From: an uncultured Pseudomonadota bacterium
GTDB lineage: Bacteria > Pseudomonadota > Alphaproteobacteria > RF32 > CAG-239
Reading direction: 5' to 3'
DNA length: 64,000 nt
Assembly: GCA_902494875.1 (NCBI GenBank)
Contig: CABUUO010000001.1
Coordinates: forward strand, 248,001-312,000
How positions within the stretch are numbered: position 1 is the first letter of the stretch; every line of letters begins with the position of its first letter. The notes under the pieces are model-generated. The model did not search any database. It saw only the letters and a list, made by a program, of their open reading frames with translations, and was not told the DNA's origin. This document shows positions 46,439-56,537 of this stretch, one piece after another. A program made the position numbers and the translations under genes.

Positions 46439-48622
46439 TTACATAAAGCTGTAAGGATCAATATCCACCTCGACTTTCACGCCTGAGGGAATGTTTATTT
46501 TGCGCAGCCATTCCCGCAGCACGTCTTGTATTTTTACATTGCGCGCGGTTTTTAGCAGCAGACGGTAACGATATTTTCCCCGCAGCATATAAATCGGCGC
46601 CTGAGCAGGTCCCAGTACCGAAACATTGTCGCCGACCGGCGCCGTCTGCCCCAAAACGGCAGCCACCCGGTCTGTCTGCTCGCGGTTGGCGCCTGAGACA
46701 ATGACGGCGGCCAATTTGCCGAACGGCGGCAGTTTTAACATCCGGCGGGTTTTCTTTTCCAGACGCAAAAACTCTTCGCGGTCTCCGGCCAGCAGCGCTT
46801 TCAGCACCGCGTTTTCAGGATAGAGCGTCTGCAAATAGACCGTGCCTTTTTTTTCTCCGCGGCCGGCACGCCCCGAGACCTGAGACAACAGCTGATAAGT
46901 CTGTTCGGTTGCCCGCAGGTCTGATCCCATCAAGCCCAAATCGGCATCGACGATGCCGACCAAAGTCAGGCTGGGGAAATGGTGACCTTTGGCCAAAATC
47001 TGGGTTCCGATCAGAATATCCACCCGCCCTTCTTCCATCTCTTTAATAACGCCGGAGACATCAGCCAGCGTCGAGGTTATGTCGCTGGAGATAATTCGCA
47101 CTCTGGCGTCCGGGAATCTGGATTTAATCTCTTCGGCAACTCTTTCAACCCCGGGACCGCAGGCCGTCAGCCCTTCTTCGGAACCACATTCGGGACAGGC
47201 TTTGGGAATCGGAATATGATAGCCGCAGTGGTGACAAACAAGAGACCTGCTGCTGCGGTGTTCGGTCAGCCAGGCAGTGCAATTCGGACACTGGATGCGG
47301 TGTCCGCAGTCGCGACAGATAATCAGCGGCGCATACCCGCGGCGATTCAAGAACAGCATTGACTGCTCGCCTTTTTCCAGATTTTCCTTTAAAGCTGAAA
47401 CCAGCGTCGGCGCCAGCCACGAAACACCCCAAGCGCCTTTCTTCGGCTTGTCTTTCTTAAGATCGATGATTTTGATTTCGGGAAGCTGCGCCGCAGCAAA
47501 ACGGCTCCGCAGTCGCACAATATCATATTTTCCCTCTTCCACGTTGTTTAGAGTTTCTAGCGCCGGCGTAGCGGTGGAAAGAATCAACGGAAAATTTTCA
47601 AATTTGGCACGGACGACGGCCATGTCCCGCCCCTGATAGTTAACGCCGTCTTCCTGTTTGTAGGAATGGTCATGGCTCTCGTCAACCACAATCAGCCCCA
47701 AGTTTCGATAGGGCAGAAACAAAGCCGAGCGCGCGCCGACAATCACTTTGGCACGCCCTTCGGCTATTGCCGTCCAGGTATCGGTGCGTTCTCTCACTCC
47801 CAATCCCGAATGCCAGCAAGCGGGACGGACGCCGAAACGCTTTTCAAACCGGCTCAGCCATTGGCTGGTCAGCGCAATTTCGGGAACGGTAATCAAAGCC
47901 TGAGAACCGTTGCGCAAGGCTTCGGCCACGGCCTCAAAATAAACCTCGGTCTTACCCGAACCGGTCACGCCGTCCAGCAACGTTACCGAAAAACCCTGCC
48001 CGACCCTGCCCGCAAGGACATCGGCGGCTGCCTGCTGTTCAGCCGTCAGCCCGACTTTTGAAAAATCCGGCTGGGGAAGCTGATATTGCTTCTTATTCTC
48101 AACTTCCAGAGGCTCCAAAACGCCGGCATCAATCATTGTTTTGATGACAGACTGTCCCACGCCGGCGCCTTTGGCAATCTCCGCGCGGGAATAGGGATAA
48201 TGCTTCAGCAAATCTATCACGCGCCAGCGGGCATCGGAGTTCTTAAGCTTTGCTTCAGCCAGCGTTTTTCCGGAAAGGCGGTACAAAGTCAAGGTCTGGG
48301 CATCCTCAAACACGTTTTTCACGCTGATGACCATTTTTAAAACCAATCCTAAAAACGCCATGTTGTAAGCGGCGACAAAACCGATGAAACGGCGCAGTTC
48401 TTCAGACAAGGGCGGAAAGGCATAAACCTTCTGAACCGTTTTGATTTTTTTGTCTTCCAGATCAGAAGAACGGCCGATTTTCCAGACCACGCCGATTTGC
48501 TGTTCTCTTCCCCACGGTACCCTGACCATGGAACCCGGAACAACGTCCATGCCGTCTTCAACCTTGTAGTCAAAAACGTCATTAAACGGCAACGGCAGCA
48601 AAACTCCGACAATCTGCGACAA
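46439..48622 (-). CDS. priA: Primosomal protein N' (replication restart helicase PriA)
   Basis: 727 residues. Walker A LLDGVTGSGKTEVYFEAV, DEAH-type motif VVDESHDHSYKQ, and the zinc-binding block CRDCGHRIQCPNC...CHHCGY...CPECGSEEG with eight Cys. It rebuilds the replisome at collapsed forks. Start is a TTG at 48622 preceded by AGGGGA at proper spacing; the nearby ATGATG is in another frame. It precedes atpH as in most alphaproteobacteria. Divergent from xerC. Confidence 0.96.
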   Translation of the reverse strand: MSQIVGVLLPLPFNDVFDYKVEDGMDVVPGSMVRVPWGREQQIGVVWKIGRSSDLEDKKIKTVQKVYAFPPLSEELRRFIGFVAAYNMAFLGLVLKMVISVKNVFEDAQTLTLYRLSGKTLAEAKLKNSDARWRVIDLLKHYPYSRAEIAKGAGVGQSVIKTMIDAGVLEPLEVENKKQYQLPQPDFSKVGLTAEQQAAADVLAGRVGQGFSVTLLDGVTGSGKTEVYFEAVAEALRNGSQALITVPEIALTSQWLSRFEKRFGVRPACWHSGLGVRERTDTWTAIAEGRAKVIVGARSALFLPYRNLGLIVVDESHDHSYKQEDGVNYQGRDMAVVRAKFENFPLILSTATPALETLNNVEEGKYDIVRLRSRFAAAQLPEIKIIDLKKDKPKKGAWGVSWLAPTLVSALKENLEKGEQSMLFLNRRGYAPLIICRDCGHRIQCPNCTAWLTEHRSSRSLVCHHCGYHIPIPKACPECGSEEGLTACGPGVERVAEEIKSRFPDARVRIISSDITSTLADVSGVIKEMEEGRVDILIGTQILAKGHHFPSLTLVGIVDADLGLMGSDLRATEQTYQLLSQVSGRAGRGEKKGTVYLQTLYPENAVLKALLAGDREEFLRLEKKTRRMLKLPPFGKLAAVIVSGANREQTDRVAAVLGQTAPVGDNVSVLGPAQAPIYMLRGKYRYRLLLKTARNVKIQDVLREWLRKINIPSGVKVEVDIDPYSFM

Positions 48623-48759
48623 GACATCATCCCCTGTTTTTATTTTGATAAAAATATATCAGCCGCCGTTTGCAAACTCAAACCGGATTGTCATTTACAC
48701 ACAAAAAAAGATTGGCATCTAAAATGTTTTTTTACCTTTCCGGCTTATCATTGTTCCTT

Positions 48760-49704
48760 ATGAAGACGGAAATCAAATACAACGCCGACGCCGAAACTGC
48801 GGAAATCATTTCTCGCTGGCAGGAATGGCTTAAAAGCGAACGCAGATATTCTCCCAATACCTGTGACGCTTATTTTCGCGATTTTGCAGACTTTACGGCC
48901 TTTTTTGACGCGCCGCTGACACTAACGGCTCTCAAAAAAACGAGCATCCGGGATTTTCGCTCTTATCTGTCACACTGCATGGCGCATGGACTGGACAAGA
49001 CCTCTGTTGCCAGGCATATTTCGACGCTGAAAAATTTTTTTCGTTTTCTCAGCCGCTGCAAAATTTTGGAAAACACGGAGGTTTCTCTGTTGTCTTCTCC
49101 CAGGCGCCCGAAGATTCTGCCCCGGGCCATGGACGTCAAACAGACATTTGACGTGCTGGAAAAGAGTCGGCACTGCGCCAAAAATTCATGGCAGGGACTT
49201 CGAGATGCCGCCATTTTTACAATACTTTACGGATGCGGTTTGCGAATCTCGGAAGCCCTGAACCTGAATGTCGGGGATATTACGGATAATGATTTTGTAC
49301 GCATCTCCGGCAAGGGCAACAAGGAACGCCTGGTTCCGCTGCTGCCGCAGGTCCGTGATGCGGTGAAAGCCTATATGGCTGACTGTCCCTACAATTTTCG
49401 CCAAGGCGAAGCATTGTTTCTGGGCGCAAGAGGAGAACGTTTATCCCCGCGTATCATTCAGAGACAGCTGCAAAAAATCCGGACTGAACTGGGCCTTCCC
49501 GATAATTTGACGCCCCATGCCCTCAGACATTCTTTTGCAACGCATCTCCTGGCTCAAGGAACTGACCTCAGGTCTATCCAAGAGCTTTTGGGCCACGCTT
49601 CTCTCACCACGACCCAAAGATATACGGATGTCAACATTGAAAAACTCAAAGAAGAATACAAACGCGGCGCATTTGACCAGGCAACACCTGGAGACAATAA
49701 TTAG
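48760..49704 (+). CDS. xerC: Tyrosine recombinase XerC
   Basis: 314 residues from the ATG at 48760; an in-frame frame 90 bases upstream adds a hydrophobic extension without family support. The catalytic set is present: GCGLRISEALNL (Arg), GKGNKERLVPL (Lys), HALRHSFATHLL (His-x-x-Arg), LGHASLTTTQRYTDV (His and the Tyr nucleophile). The N-terminal SAM-like domain (RYSPNTCDAYFRDFADFTAF) is normal. With XerD it resolves chromosome dimers at dif. Divergent from priA, the classical alphaproteobacterial arrangement. Confidence 0.95.
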   Translation: MKTEIKYNADAETAEIISRWQEWLKSERRYSPNTCDAYFRDFADFTAFFDAPLTLTALKKTSIRDFRSYLSHCMAHGLDKTSVARHISTLKNFFRFLSRCKILENTEVSLLSSPRRPKILPRAMDVKQTFDVLEKSRHCAKNSWQGLRDAAIFTILYGCGLRISEALNLNVGDITDNDFVRISGKGNKERLVPLLPQVRDAVKAYMADCPYNFRQGEALFLGARGERLSPRIIQRQLQKIRTELGLPDNLTPHALRHSFATHLLAQGTDLRSIQELLGHASLTTTQRYTDVNIEKLKEEYKRGAFDQATPGDNN

Positions 49705-49705
49705 C

Positions 49706-49831
49706 GGTTTTACGGCCTCCGTTGTCGGCACAGTAATACGCGCCGCGCGCCCACGTTGGGTCACCCTGAGCCTGCCGAAAAGTCTCTGCCTTATTAATCA
49801 GCTGAGATGTTTCGCTACACTCAACATGACA
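49706..49831. repeat. Dispersed intergenic hairpin repeat, copy 3
   Basis: Contains CTCCGTTGTCGGCACAGTAA, CGCCGCGCGCCCACGTTGGG, and the hairpin arms GTCACCCTGAGCCTGCCGAA / TTTCGCTACACTCAACATGA. It begins right after the xerC stop, convergent with rpmG. Confidence 0.85.
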
Positions 49832-49952
49832 TCAGGCAGTGCCGGGGCGTTCCGGGCGTTTTTTTCTTGTTGCCCGTTGCCGTAAATAATAAAAAAAAGC
49901 ACCAGAGCCGGAGCAATGGTACTTTCATAAAATCTGCAAAAATCGGAAAAGA

Positions 49953-50120
49953 CTACTTTAATTTCTTTTCAACGAACTCTTCGTGTTTTTTGGATTTTTT
50001 ATCATATTTTTTCAAAACCAATTTTTCCGGATGAGTTCTCGGATTCTTTTCAGCAAGATAAAATGTACCAGTACCGGCACTGCTCTCTAATTTTACTTTA
50101 ACTTTTACTGCTTTTGCCAT
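49953..50120 (-). CDS. rpmG: 50S ribosomal protein L33
   Basis: A 55-residue protein: it begins MAKAVKVKVKLESSAGTGTF and ends KHEEFVEKKLK. This is the zinc-free type, lacking the C-x-x-C pairs, as is common in alphaproteobacteria. The ATG at 50120 is within normal spacing of the upstream AAGAAA-type leader. The gene stands alone between a repeat copy and the S41 protease gene. Confidence 0.95.
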   Translation of the reverse strand: MAKAVKVKVKLESSAGTGTFYLAEKNPRTHPEKLVLKKYDKKSKKHEEFVEKKLK

Positions 50121-50215
50121 TTCTTTATACTCTTAATTAGGGTTTCAATTTAAACATTTAGCCGCATTATGCACGTTCTTGTGCTAATGTCAATAAAATT
50201 TTTCAAAAAAGCGGT

Positions 50216-51331
50216 TTAAATCCGTTCCTTAAGCAGCTTTACGGCCGCCTCCAGATCCAAATTCCGCCGTTCGCGGTCTTCCCGGCCGCATTGTTGCGGC
50301 TGCGAACGGTTTAAGACGTCTTCCAGCCGGCGTCCGTCTCCCATATTAAAGGTACAGACGTCGGGACTGACGCCGAGCTTGTCCAGTTTCTGTCCCGAAG
50401 GCGTATAAATATAGGCCGCAGTACAGCCAAGTTCCGCACCGTTCGGCAGTTCGGACAGATCCTGTCTGGTGCCTTTGCCGAAACTATCTGTTCCGATCAA
50501 TTTGGCACGGCTTTGTTCCTTGAGCGCCGCGGCAACAACTTCGGCCGAAGACATAGTGCCGCCGTCAATCAGCACTGCCAACGGCCGCCCCGCCAAAATG
50601 TCTCCCGTATGAGCATTATAATACTTAAGCCGGTTTTCGTTCCGTCCGTGTTCGGATGCAATAATGCCCTCATCCAAAAACGCGTCGGCGATATCCACAG
50701 CCTGAGAAAAAAGACCGCCGGGGCTGCCGCGCAAGTCCAGCACCGCAGCACGCGCCTGCGGATGATCCTCGGCCGCTTTCCGCAGATTATTCAGTGTAAA
50801 TTTGTTAAATGCGCCGATTTTCATATACAGAACGTCATCAATCATCCGGGCGGCAAAATGACGCCGGTTTTTGAGCAATCCTTTTTTCTCGGCGCCAAAG
50901 GCTGGATAATATTTGGAATCGCCGTCCAAACCGTCGTTAATGCCGTTTTCCAACAGAATGTCGGCCAATTCAAAATCCTTTTCCTTCACCTTGTTCGAAA
51001 CATCCTGCGCCGCTTTCAAAACTCGTATGGTTAACTTGAGTGAAGCATTTACATCTTCCGGATTCTCCGGTTTGAGAAAACTTCTGACCACACGCGCATC
51101 ATAATATAATGAAACGCGCTTTTCATCATCGGCGACCCGAAGCTTTCGGTCGACGGCAGGCAGCGCCTTCAGTACCATAAGCGCAGAATCCGACGCAGGC
51201 TGCGGTTTTATGTAACCGGTCTGGAGTTTTTCATAAACGGCGCGGTAGGTTTCCGCATCCGAAAGTTCTTCGGCACGAAGCGGCAGAGCAAACAGGTTCA
51301 GTATTAAAAAAAACAGTAACGATTTTTTCAT
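50216..51331 (-). CDS. S41-family C-terminal processing peptidase, secreted, no PDZ domain seen
   Basis: 371 residues with an N-terminal signal peptide (MKKSLLFFLILNLFALPLRA, cleavage after A). The protease core has VLDLRGSPGGLFSQAVDIA, the catalytic Ser in GGTMSSAEVVAAAL, and the Lys in GTDSFGKGTRQDL. The usual PDZ domain before the core appears to be missing: the segment between LLENGINDGLDGDSKYY and the core is only about 40 residues. It acts in the periplasm. The stop-start overlap with rnr (ATGA, 4 bases) couples translation. Confidence 0.88.
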   Translation of the reverse strand: MKKSLLFFLILNLFALPLRAEELSDAETYRAVYEKLQTGYIKPQPASDSALMVLKALPAVDRKLRVADDEKRVSLYYDARVVRSFLKPENPEDVNASLKLTIRVLKAAQDVSNKVKEKDFELADILLENGINDGLDGDSKYYPAFGAEKKGLLKNRRHFAARMIDDVLYMKIGAFNKFTLNNLRKAAEDHPQARAAVLDLRGSPGGLFSQAVDIADAFLDEGIIASEHGRNENRLKYYNAHTGDILAGRPLAVLIDGGTMSSAEVVAAALKEQSRAKLIGTDSFGKGTRQDLSELPNGAELGCTAAYIYTPSGQKLDKLGVSPDVCTFNMGDGRRLEDVLNRSQPQQCGREDRERRNLDLEAAVKLLKERI

Positions 51332-53445
51332 CCGGCAGTCTTCTTTTTTTTGGCATTTGATTTTTTTATCTTCTTTTTGCGCATTTTGCGTTCTTCCTTT
51401 TTCTTACTTCCGGCACTTTTTTTACCGTTCTTTATTCCGGCACCCGTTTTTGGGGAACCGCCGTAAAAACGTCCGCCTTTTTCGACATAGTCGTCGCCGT
51501 CTTCAGGATCAATAAACCGGAAAATCAGTCCGCCCGTAATCGGAGAGGCTTCCAGCAACCTGGCCCTCAACGCATCGCCGAAACAAAAGCGGCGGCCGCT
51601 CTCCTCGCCGCGCAATTCCATATTGCCGGCGGCAAGAACGTAGTTGTCCGCAGGCAGCGACGACATCGGCATCAGCCCTTCGGCTCCGATGTTTTCCACT
51701 CTGACGAACACACCTGCCGTCGACACTCCCGAAACTCTGACCTCGAAAACGCTGCCGACAGACGGCGTCAGAAACGCGGAAACGAAACGGGCCGTAATAT
51801 CACGCTCGGCATTGACTGCCCGGCGCTCGGTCTCGCCCAGATGTTCGCCCATATCCTCAAAAGCCCTGATGTCGGCATTGTCGTCCAAACCGCCGCCGTC
51901 AGGCATTTTGCAGGCTTTTATCAACGCACGGTGAATCAGCAGGTCGGCATAGCGGCGAATGGGTGAAGTAAAATGCGCATAGTCTTTCAAACCCAAACCA
52001 AAATGCCCGATGTTCTGCGGCGAATAGCGCGCCTGGCATTGCAGGCGCAGAATCAGTTCGCTGATGCCCTGCCCCGCGCCGCAGAGGTCTATGAGCTTAT
52101 TGAGATGTTCCGGCCTGAGAGCCGCGGGATCCGGAAGCTTTAAGCCCAAATTACGCAGCAAAGGCTCTATCTCCTTAAGTTTGTCTTCCAAGGGCTTTTC
52201 ATGAATACGGTACATGGTCGGAAGCCGGGTCTTGCCCAAGGCTTTTGCCGCGCAGACGTTGGCCGCAATCATAAACTCTTCTACAATCTGATGCGAAATG
52301 AAATGCTCTTCCTTTTCTATGGCAATAACTTTACCTTCCTTGTTTACCTTGACTTTCAGCTCATCTGTTTCAAGATTGAGAGCGCCGCGCTTTTCCCGAG
52401 CCCGGTTGAGCGCCAGATAAGCGTCAAAAACCGGTTGCACCGTCGTTTTGAACACAGGAGCGATGTTGTCGCTCTTCTTACCGTCCAAGGCCTCCTGAAC
52501 TTCTTTGTAGGTCAAGCACGCCGCAGATTTTATAACCGCCCGTTTAAAGTCGTATTTTTTGATTTTGCCGTTCCGGTCAATCTCTATAAAACACGCGATC
52601 GCCGCACGCTGTTCCTTCGGGCGCAGCGAGCACAGGTCGTTGCACAATATTTCGGGAAGCATCGGCACGACCATATTGGGCAGATAAACGGAGTTTCCGC
52701 GCCGGTAGGCCTCTTTGTCTAATGCGGTTCCGCTCCGAACATAAAACGCAACGTCGGCAATGGCGACAATGAGCAGAAAGCCGTCTTGGGTGCGCTTGGC
52801 ATAGACGGCGTCGTCAAAGTCTTGGGCATCTTCGCCGTCAATGGTCACCAACGGAATATCCGTCAGGTTTTCGCGTCCCTTTTTATGAAAAGACGGCAGC
52901 TTTCCGGTCTCTTTGTCCACAGCTTCGGGAAATTCGTGAGGGATTTTATATTTTTCCAAAATAAGGGACGCCGTAGCCTTGTTCAGATCAAAACGGCCGA
53001 AGTTTTTGACAATCCTCGCTTCTTTGAAACGGCGGGAACCGGTCAAAGCCACTTTTACATAATCACCATCTCCGGCACCGGCGGGATCGTCAAGCAGATA
53101 ATCCATATAATTGTTTTTTTCCGAGGGCTTAAGAAAATATTTTCCCTCGCGTTTTTCGATAATGCCGTATAGAATTTCTTCCGGTTCACCGGCTTTGGCC
53201 GTACGAGCCAGCGGCTTGACAAACCAGCCGTCCCGACGCCGCTGCAGGCGCCCGATAAAGCGGTCGCCGACGGCAAGCGCGGGCTTGATGCGTTTGTTGT
53301 CCATGACATATATCTTATGCCCGGCCGGATTGTCGGCCGGATCAACGGGAACGGCCATATAATCGCCGTATTTGCCGGTTTCGGAAATTTCAAGCAGGCA
53401 GTTTTCCGGCAGTCTGTCCGGGATTTGTTTTTTGTTTTTGCTCAT
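51328..53445 (-). CDS. rnr: Ribonuclease R
   Basis: 705 residues. Cold-shock-type OB domains, then the RNB catalytic domain with TIDGEDAQDFDDAVYA (the Asp cluster binding Mg) and NSVYLPNMVVPMLPEILCN. HFGLGLKDYAHFTSPIRRYADL precedes the S1 domain. The C-terminus is a Lys-rich tail (KKKEERKMRKKKIKK) as in RNase R. It is a 3'-5' exonuclease that degrades structured RNA. Its ATG overlaps the xth stop by one base, and it is followed by the S41 gene, giving the order xth-rnr-S41 in one operon. Confidence 0.95.
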   Translation of the reverse strand: MSKNKKQIPDRLPENCLLEISETGKYGDYMAVPVDPADNPAGHKIYVMDNKRIKPALAVGDRFIGRLQRRRDGWFVKPLARTAKAGEPEEILYGIIEKREGKYFLKPSEKNNYMDYLLDDPAGAGDGDYVKVALTGSRRFKEARIVKNFGRFDLNKATASLILEKYKIPHEFPEAVDKETGKLPSFHKKGRENLTDIPLVTIDGEDAQDFDDAVYAKRTQDGFLLIVAIADVAFYVRSGTALDKEAYRRGNSVYLPNMVVPMLPEILCNDLCSLRPKEQRAAIACFIEIDRNGKIKKYDFKRAVIKSAACLTYKEVQEALDGKKSDNIAPVFKTTVQPVFDAYLALNRAREKRGALNLETDELKVKVNKEGKVIAIEKEEHFISHQIVEEFMIAANVCAAKALGKTRLPTMYRIHEKPLEDKLKEIEPLLRNLGLKLPDPAALRPEHLNKLIDLCGAGQGISELILRLQCQARYSPQNIGHFGLGLKDYAHFTSPIRRYADLLIHRALIKACKMPDGGGLDDNADIRAFEDMGEHLGETERRAVNAERDITARFVSAFLTPSVGSVFEVRVSGVSTAGVFVRVENIGAEGLMPMSSLPADNYVLAAGNMELRGEESGRRFCFGDALRARLLEASPITGGLIFRFIDPEDGDDYVEKGGRFYGGSPKTGAGIKNGKKSAGSKKKEERKMRKKKIKKSNAKKKKTAG

Positions 53446-54236
53446 TATTTTAACTCGGCGGTAAGAACGGTATGATCGGAAGGCTTGGCTGCCCGGCGGG
53501 GATTTTTGTCGACTTTGATGCTCTGCAGCCGGTCTAAGGCGGACGGCGACATCAGCAGATAATCAATCCGCAGCCCTTGATCGTTTTGAAAAGCGCCGCC
53601 GGCATAATCCCAATAGGTATAAGCCGTCTCGGCGGGATGCTGCGCGCGAAAGGCATCGTAAAAACCAAGGTATTCAACCGATTTCAGCAGTTTCCTGACC
53701 TCAGGCCGGAACAAAGCATTGTTTTTGAAAGCCTCGGGATCATAAACGTCCCGCCCGGTCAAAATGACGTTGAAATCACCGCCGAGGATGACGGGTTCGC
53801 GGCTCCGCCGCAGGCGGACCGCATATTGATAAAAAGCCTGCATCCAGCGGATTTTATAGTCAAAGCGGGAAACGTCGTCGGGAGCGTTATACGGCGGGTT
53901 GCCGTTGGGCATATAGATTGAGGCCACGCGCCAGACGGTTTCGTCCGCCTTAATCCGCGCCTCAAGAAAACGGGCGTGTTCGTCAGGGAAACCGGGCAGC
54001 CCTTCCGCCGTCACTTCAATTTTGTGCCGGCTCAGAACCGCAACCCCGTTATAGCTTTTTTCGCCCAAAATTCTGGCGTTATAGCCCAGGCTCTGCAGTT
54101 CGAAAAAAGGAAAAGCGTCAAATTCGCATTTGATTTCCTGCAACAGAACGATATCGGGACTTTCGGCTTTCAGCCAATCGGAAAGGCTATCTATCCGGGC
54201 GTTTACGGAGTTTACATTATATGTTGAAATCTTCAT
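53445..54236 (-). CDS. xth: Exodeoxyribonuclease III (AP endonuclease)
   Basis: 263 residues from the ATG at 54236 (MKISTYNVNSVNARI); a start six codons upstream is open but unneeded. Catalytic pattern: Glu in LLQEIKCE, D-x-N in GGDFNVILTGRD, RIDYLLMS, and the terminal SDHTVL. It cleaves abasic sites and removes 3' blocks in base-excision repair. First gene of the xth-rnr-S41 operon, divergent from dgt. Confidence 0.95.
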   Translation of the reverse strand: MKISTYNVNSVNARIDSLSDWLKAESPDIVLLQEIKCEFDAFPFFELQSLGYNARILGEKSYNGVAVLSRHKIEVTAEGLPGFPDEHARFLEARIKADETVWRVASIYMPNGNPPYNAPDDVSRFDYKIRWMQAFYQYAVRLRRSREPVILGGDFNVILTGRDVYDPEAFKNNALFRPEVRKLLKSVEYLGFYDAFRAQHPAETAYTYWDYAGGAFQNDQGLRIDYLLMSPSALDRLQSIKVDKNPRRAAKPSDHTVLTAELK

Positions 54237-54305
54237 CTTATACCTTTGACTCATATTTGTTTTTGATTGTATATTAAAAATAAACTTATTGAAAGCGAAA
54301 AAAAG

Positions 54306-55460
54306 ATGGACTTAGCAACTTATGCCACCAAGCCGGAACAAAGCCTGGGACGCCTGTATCCCGACTTTACCAACATTATCCGCTCTCCGTTCCAGCGTGA
54401 CCGCGACCGGTTGATTCATTCTTCGGCCTTTCGGCGATTGGACGGAAAGACGCAGGTTTTTGCCTATCATGAGGGCAAAAACTACCGTACCCGGCTGACC
54501 CACAGCATTGAAGTGGCGCAGATTACGCGCACACTGTGCAAATGTCTGAAGCTCAACGAAGAACTCGGCGAAGCCATTGCCCTGGCTCATGACCTCGGGC
54601 ATTCTCCGTTCGGACACGCGGGAGAACGCGGCCTGCAAAACGCCATGAAAAAATTCGGCGGATTTGACCATAACATTCATTCGCTGAAAATAATGACCGA
54701 AACCGAAATCCACTATCCCGAATTCAAGGGGCTAAACCTGACCTGGGAAACATTGGAAGGCACCGTCAAGCACAACGGTCCGATTAAAAAAATATCCAAC
54801 CGTTTCCTGAAAAGTTTTAACCAAAAGTTTGATTTGGACCTGAAAAACTATTCTTCCGCCGAATCGCAGGTGGCCTCTTTTGCCGACGACATCGCCTATA
54901 ACAACCATGACATCGACGACGGTTTCCGCGCCGGATTTTTCAATATGAAACAATTGCGCGAGCTGCCGTTTATCGACGAAATCATGCGCCGTTTTGAAAA
55001 GGAAAACCCGAACGCGGACAAAAACATTCAAATTTATGCCGTTACCCGCAATATGATTGCGCGGATGATCTTTGACATTCTGGACAACACCAAAAGCAAC
55101 ATCAAAAAACTTAAAATCAAAACCAGCGGAGACATTCGCAGCCAGAAGTGCTTTACGGTAGACTTTTCCGAAAAAATGCACGGCGAAATCAAAATGCTGC
55201 GCGGTTTTCTGAAAGAACATTTTTATACTACGACTTCCGTGTGCCGGATGGACATGAAATCACAGAGAATCGTCGAAGAACTGTTCAGCGTGTTTATGGG
55301 CGACTGGAAGCTGCTGCCGATGGACGTCCGCGCACAAATCAGCCCGCAAAGCAAAGAAGAAGACATTGCAGGAGCCGTCTGCGAATATATTGCCAACATG
55401 ACGGACATGTGCGCCATTGAAGAACACAAAAAACTTTATGATCCGCACACAAGATTTTGA
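54306..55460 (+). CDS. dgt: Deoxyguanosinetriphosphate triphosphohydrolase-like protein
   Basis: 384 residues. HD motifs: RLTHSIEVAQITRTL, ALAHDLGHSPFGHAGE and later SFADDIAYNNHDIDDGFRAG, all typical of the Dgt family that splits dNTPs to nucleosides and triphosphate. Start chosen at the ATG at 54306; an in-frame TTG at 54267 adds a poorly conserved segment. Divergent from xth and upstream of the SPOR gene. Confidence 0.93.
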   Translation: MDLATYATKPEQSLGRLYPDFTNIIRSPFQRDRDRLIHSSAFRRLDGKTQVFAYHEGKNYRTRLTHSIEVAQITRTLCKCLKLNEELGEAIALAHDLGHSPFGHAGERGLQNAMKKFGGFDHNIHSLKIMTETEIHYPEFKGLNLTWETLEGTVKHNGPIKKISNRFLKSFNQKFDLDLKNYSSAESQVASFADDIAYNNHDIDDGFRAGFFNMKQLRELPFIDEIMRRFEKENPNADKNIQIYAVTRNMIARMIFDILDNTKSNIKKLKIKTSGDIRSQKCFTVDFSEKMHGEIKMLRGFLKEHFYTTTSVCRMDMKSQRIVEELFSVFMGDWKLLPMDVRAQISPQSKEEDIAGAVCEYIANMTDMCAIEEHKKLYDPHTRF

Positions 55461-55576
55461 AAAAAAACGGTGAAAAGCCGGACTTGGAGATTAAATTACG
55501 GGCAATTGTTAAGTGATTATAAAGCTTTTTGCCTTAAATTGTGAGCAGAATAGTTTTATCTTGCAGGAGAAATGCA

Positions 55577-56536
55577 ATGTTTCCAGAATTTCCAGACGAC
55601 AATAAAAACGAAGATTTTTTGAACGAGTTCCGCCAAAAAATCGCCGAGCAGCCCACAACCTCTTTTGAAGAACGCAAAAACGAACTGAACCGCTCCAAAA
55701 GCGTGTTTATCGGCGCTGTCTCGGGCGTAGTGCTGGCTGGTATCGTCGGATGGTTTGTACTATCTCCGCGTTATGCCCAGGAAGGCACGGCCGAAGTTCC
55801 GGTTATCCGCAGGCCGCAGACGGCAATTAAGGTTCAGCCGACCGAACCCGGCGGAATGGAAATTTTGAATCAGGACAAATCCGTTTACGGTATTCTGGAT
55901 AAAAAGGAAGAAGACAAAAAAGTGGTGGAAAACCTGTTGCCGCCGCCGGAAGAACCCAAGCTTCCGGTTATTGTTCCGACGGAGGGGGCTCCCAAGGCCG
56001 CAAGTGTTGCCGAAGTTGAACACCCGTCTACGGCTCCGGCTACAGACGTGCTGAAGGAAGCGGAAAAAATCATTGAAGTGGCCGAAGCGCCCAAAGCCGC
56101 GCCGGTTCAGGAAACCAGACCCGAGCCCGAACCCAAGCCCCTTTCTCAGGCGATGAACGAATCTCCGGTTCCGGCTAAGGAAGCTGCGCCTAAAACGCCG
56201 GCTAAGACCGAAACTTCGAAAACGGAGGCCAAACCCGTACCCGAAAAAATCGAAATCAAAGAAGATTTTCTTGATTTGAAAATTCCGACCGGCGTATGGC
56301 AGGTTCAGCTGATGTCTTCCAACAACCGGTCTGCGGTTGAAAAATCCTGGCAGACGCTCAGCAAGAAATACGCCTCGCTGAAAAACCAGCCTTATGAAAT
56401 CGAAACCGCGGATCTCGGCGCCAAAGGCATCTATTATCGATTGAAGGCCGGCGCATTCAAAGCCAAAACGCTGGCAGACGGCTTGTGCAACGACATCAAA
56501 GCGCTGGGCGGAACCTGCATTGTAAAGAAAAAATAA
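55577..56536 (+). CDS. SPOR-domain cell division protein
   Basis: 319 residues from the ATG at 55577, with AGGAG just before it (an earlier in-frame start lacks this). One membrane helix (VFIGAVSGVVLAGIVGWFVL, about residues 44-63), then a long Pro/Glu/Lys-rich periplasmic linker, then a C-terminal SPOR domain: GVWQVQLMSSNNRSAVEKSW, YYRLKAGAFKAKTLADGLC and TCIVKKK. SPOR domains bind denuded peptidoglycan at the septum. It starts 116 bases after dgt and is followed two bases later by the M50 gene. Confidence 0.92.
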   Translation: MFPEFPDDNKNEDFLNEFRQKIAEQPTTSFEERKNELNRSKSVFIGAVSGVVLAGIVGWFVLSPRYAQEGTAEVPVIRRPQTAIKVQPTEPGGMEILNQDKSVYGILDKKEEDKKVVENLLPPPEEPKLPVIVPTEGAPKAASVAEVEHPSTAPATDVLKEAEKIIEVAEAPKAAPVQETRPEPEPKPLSQAMNESPVPAKEAAPKTPAKTETSKTEAKPVPEKIEIKEDFLDLKIPTGVWQVQLMSSNNRSAVEKSWQTLSKKYASLKNQPYEIETADLGAKGIYYRLKAGAFKAKTLADGLCNDIKALGGTCIVKKK

Positions 56537-56537
56537 T

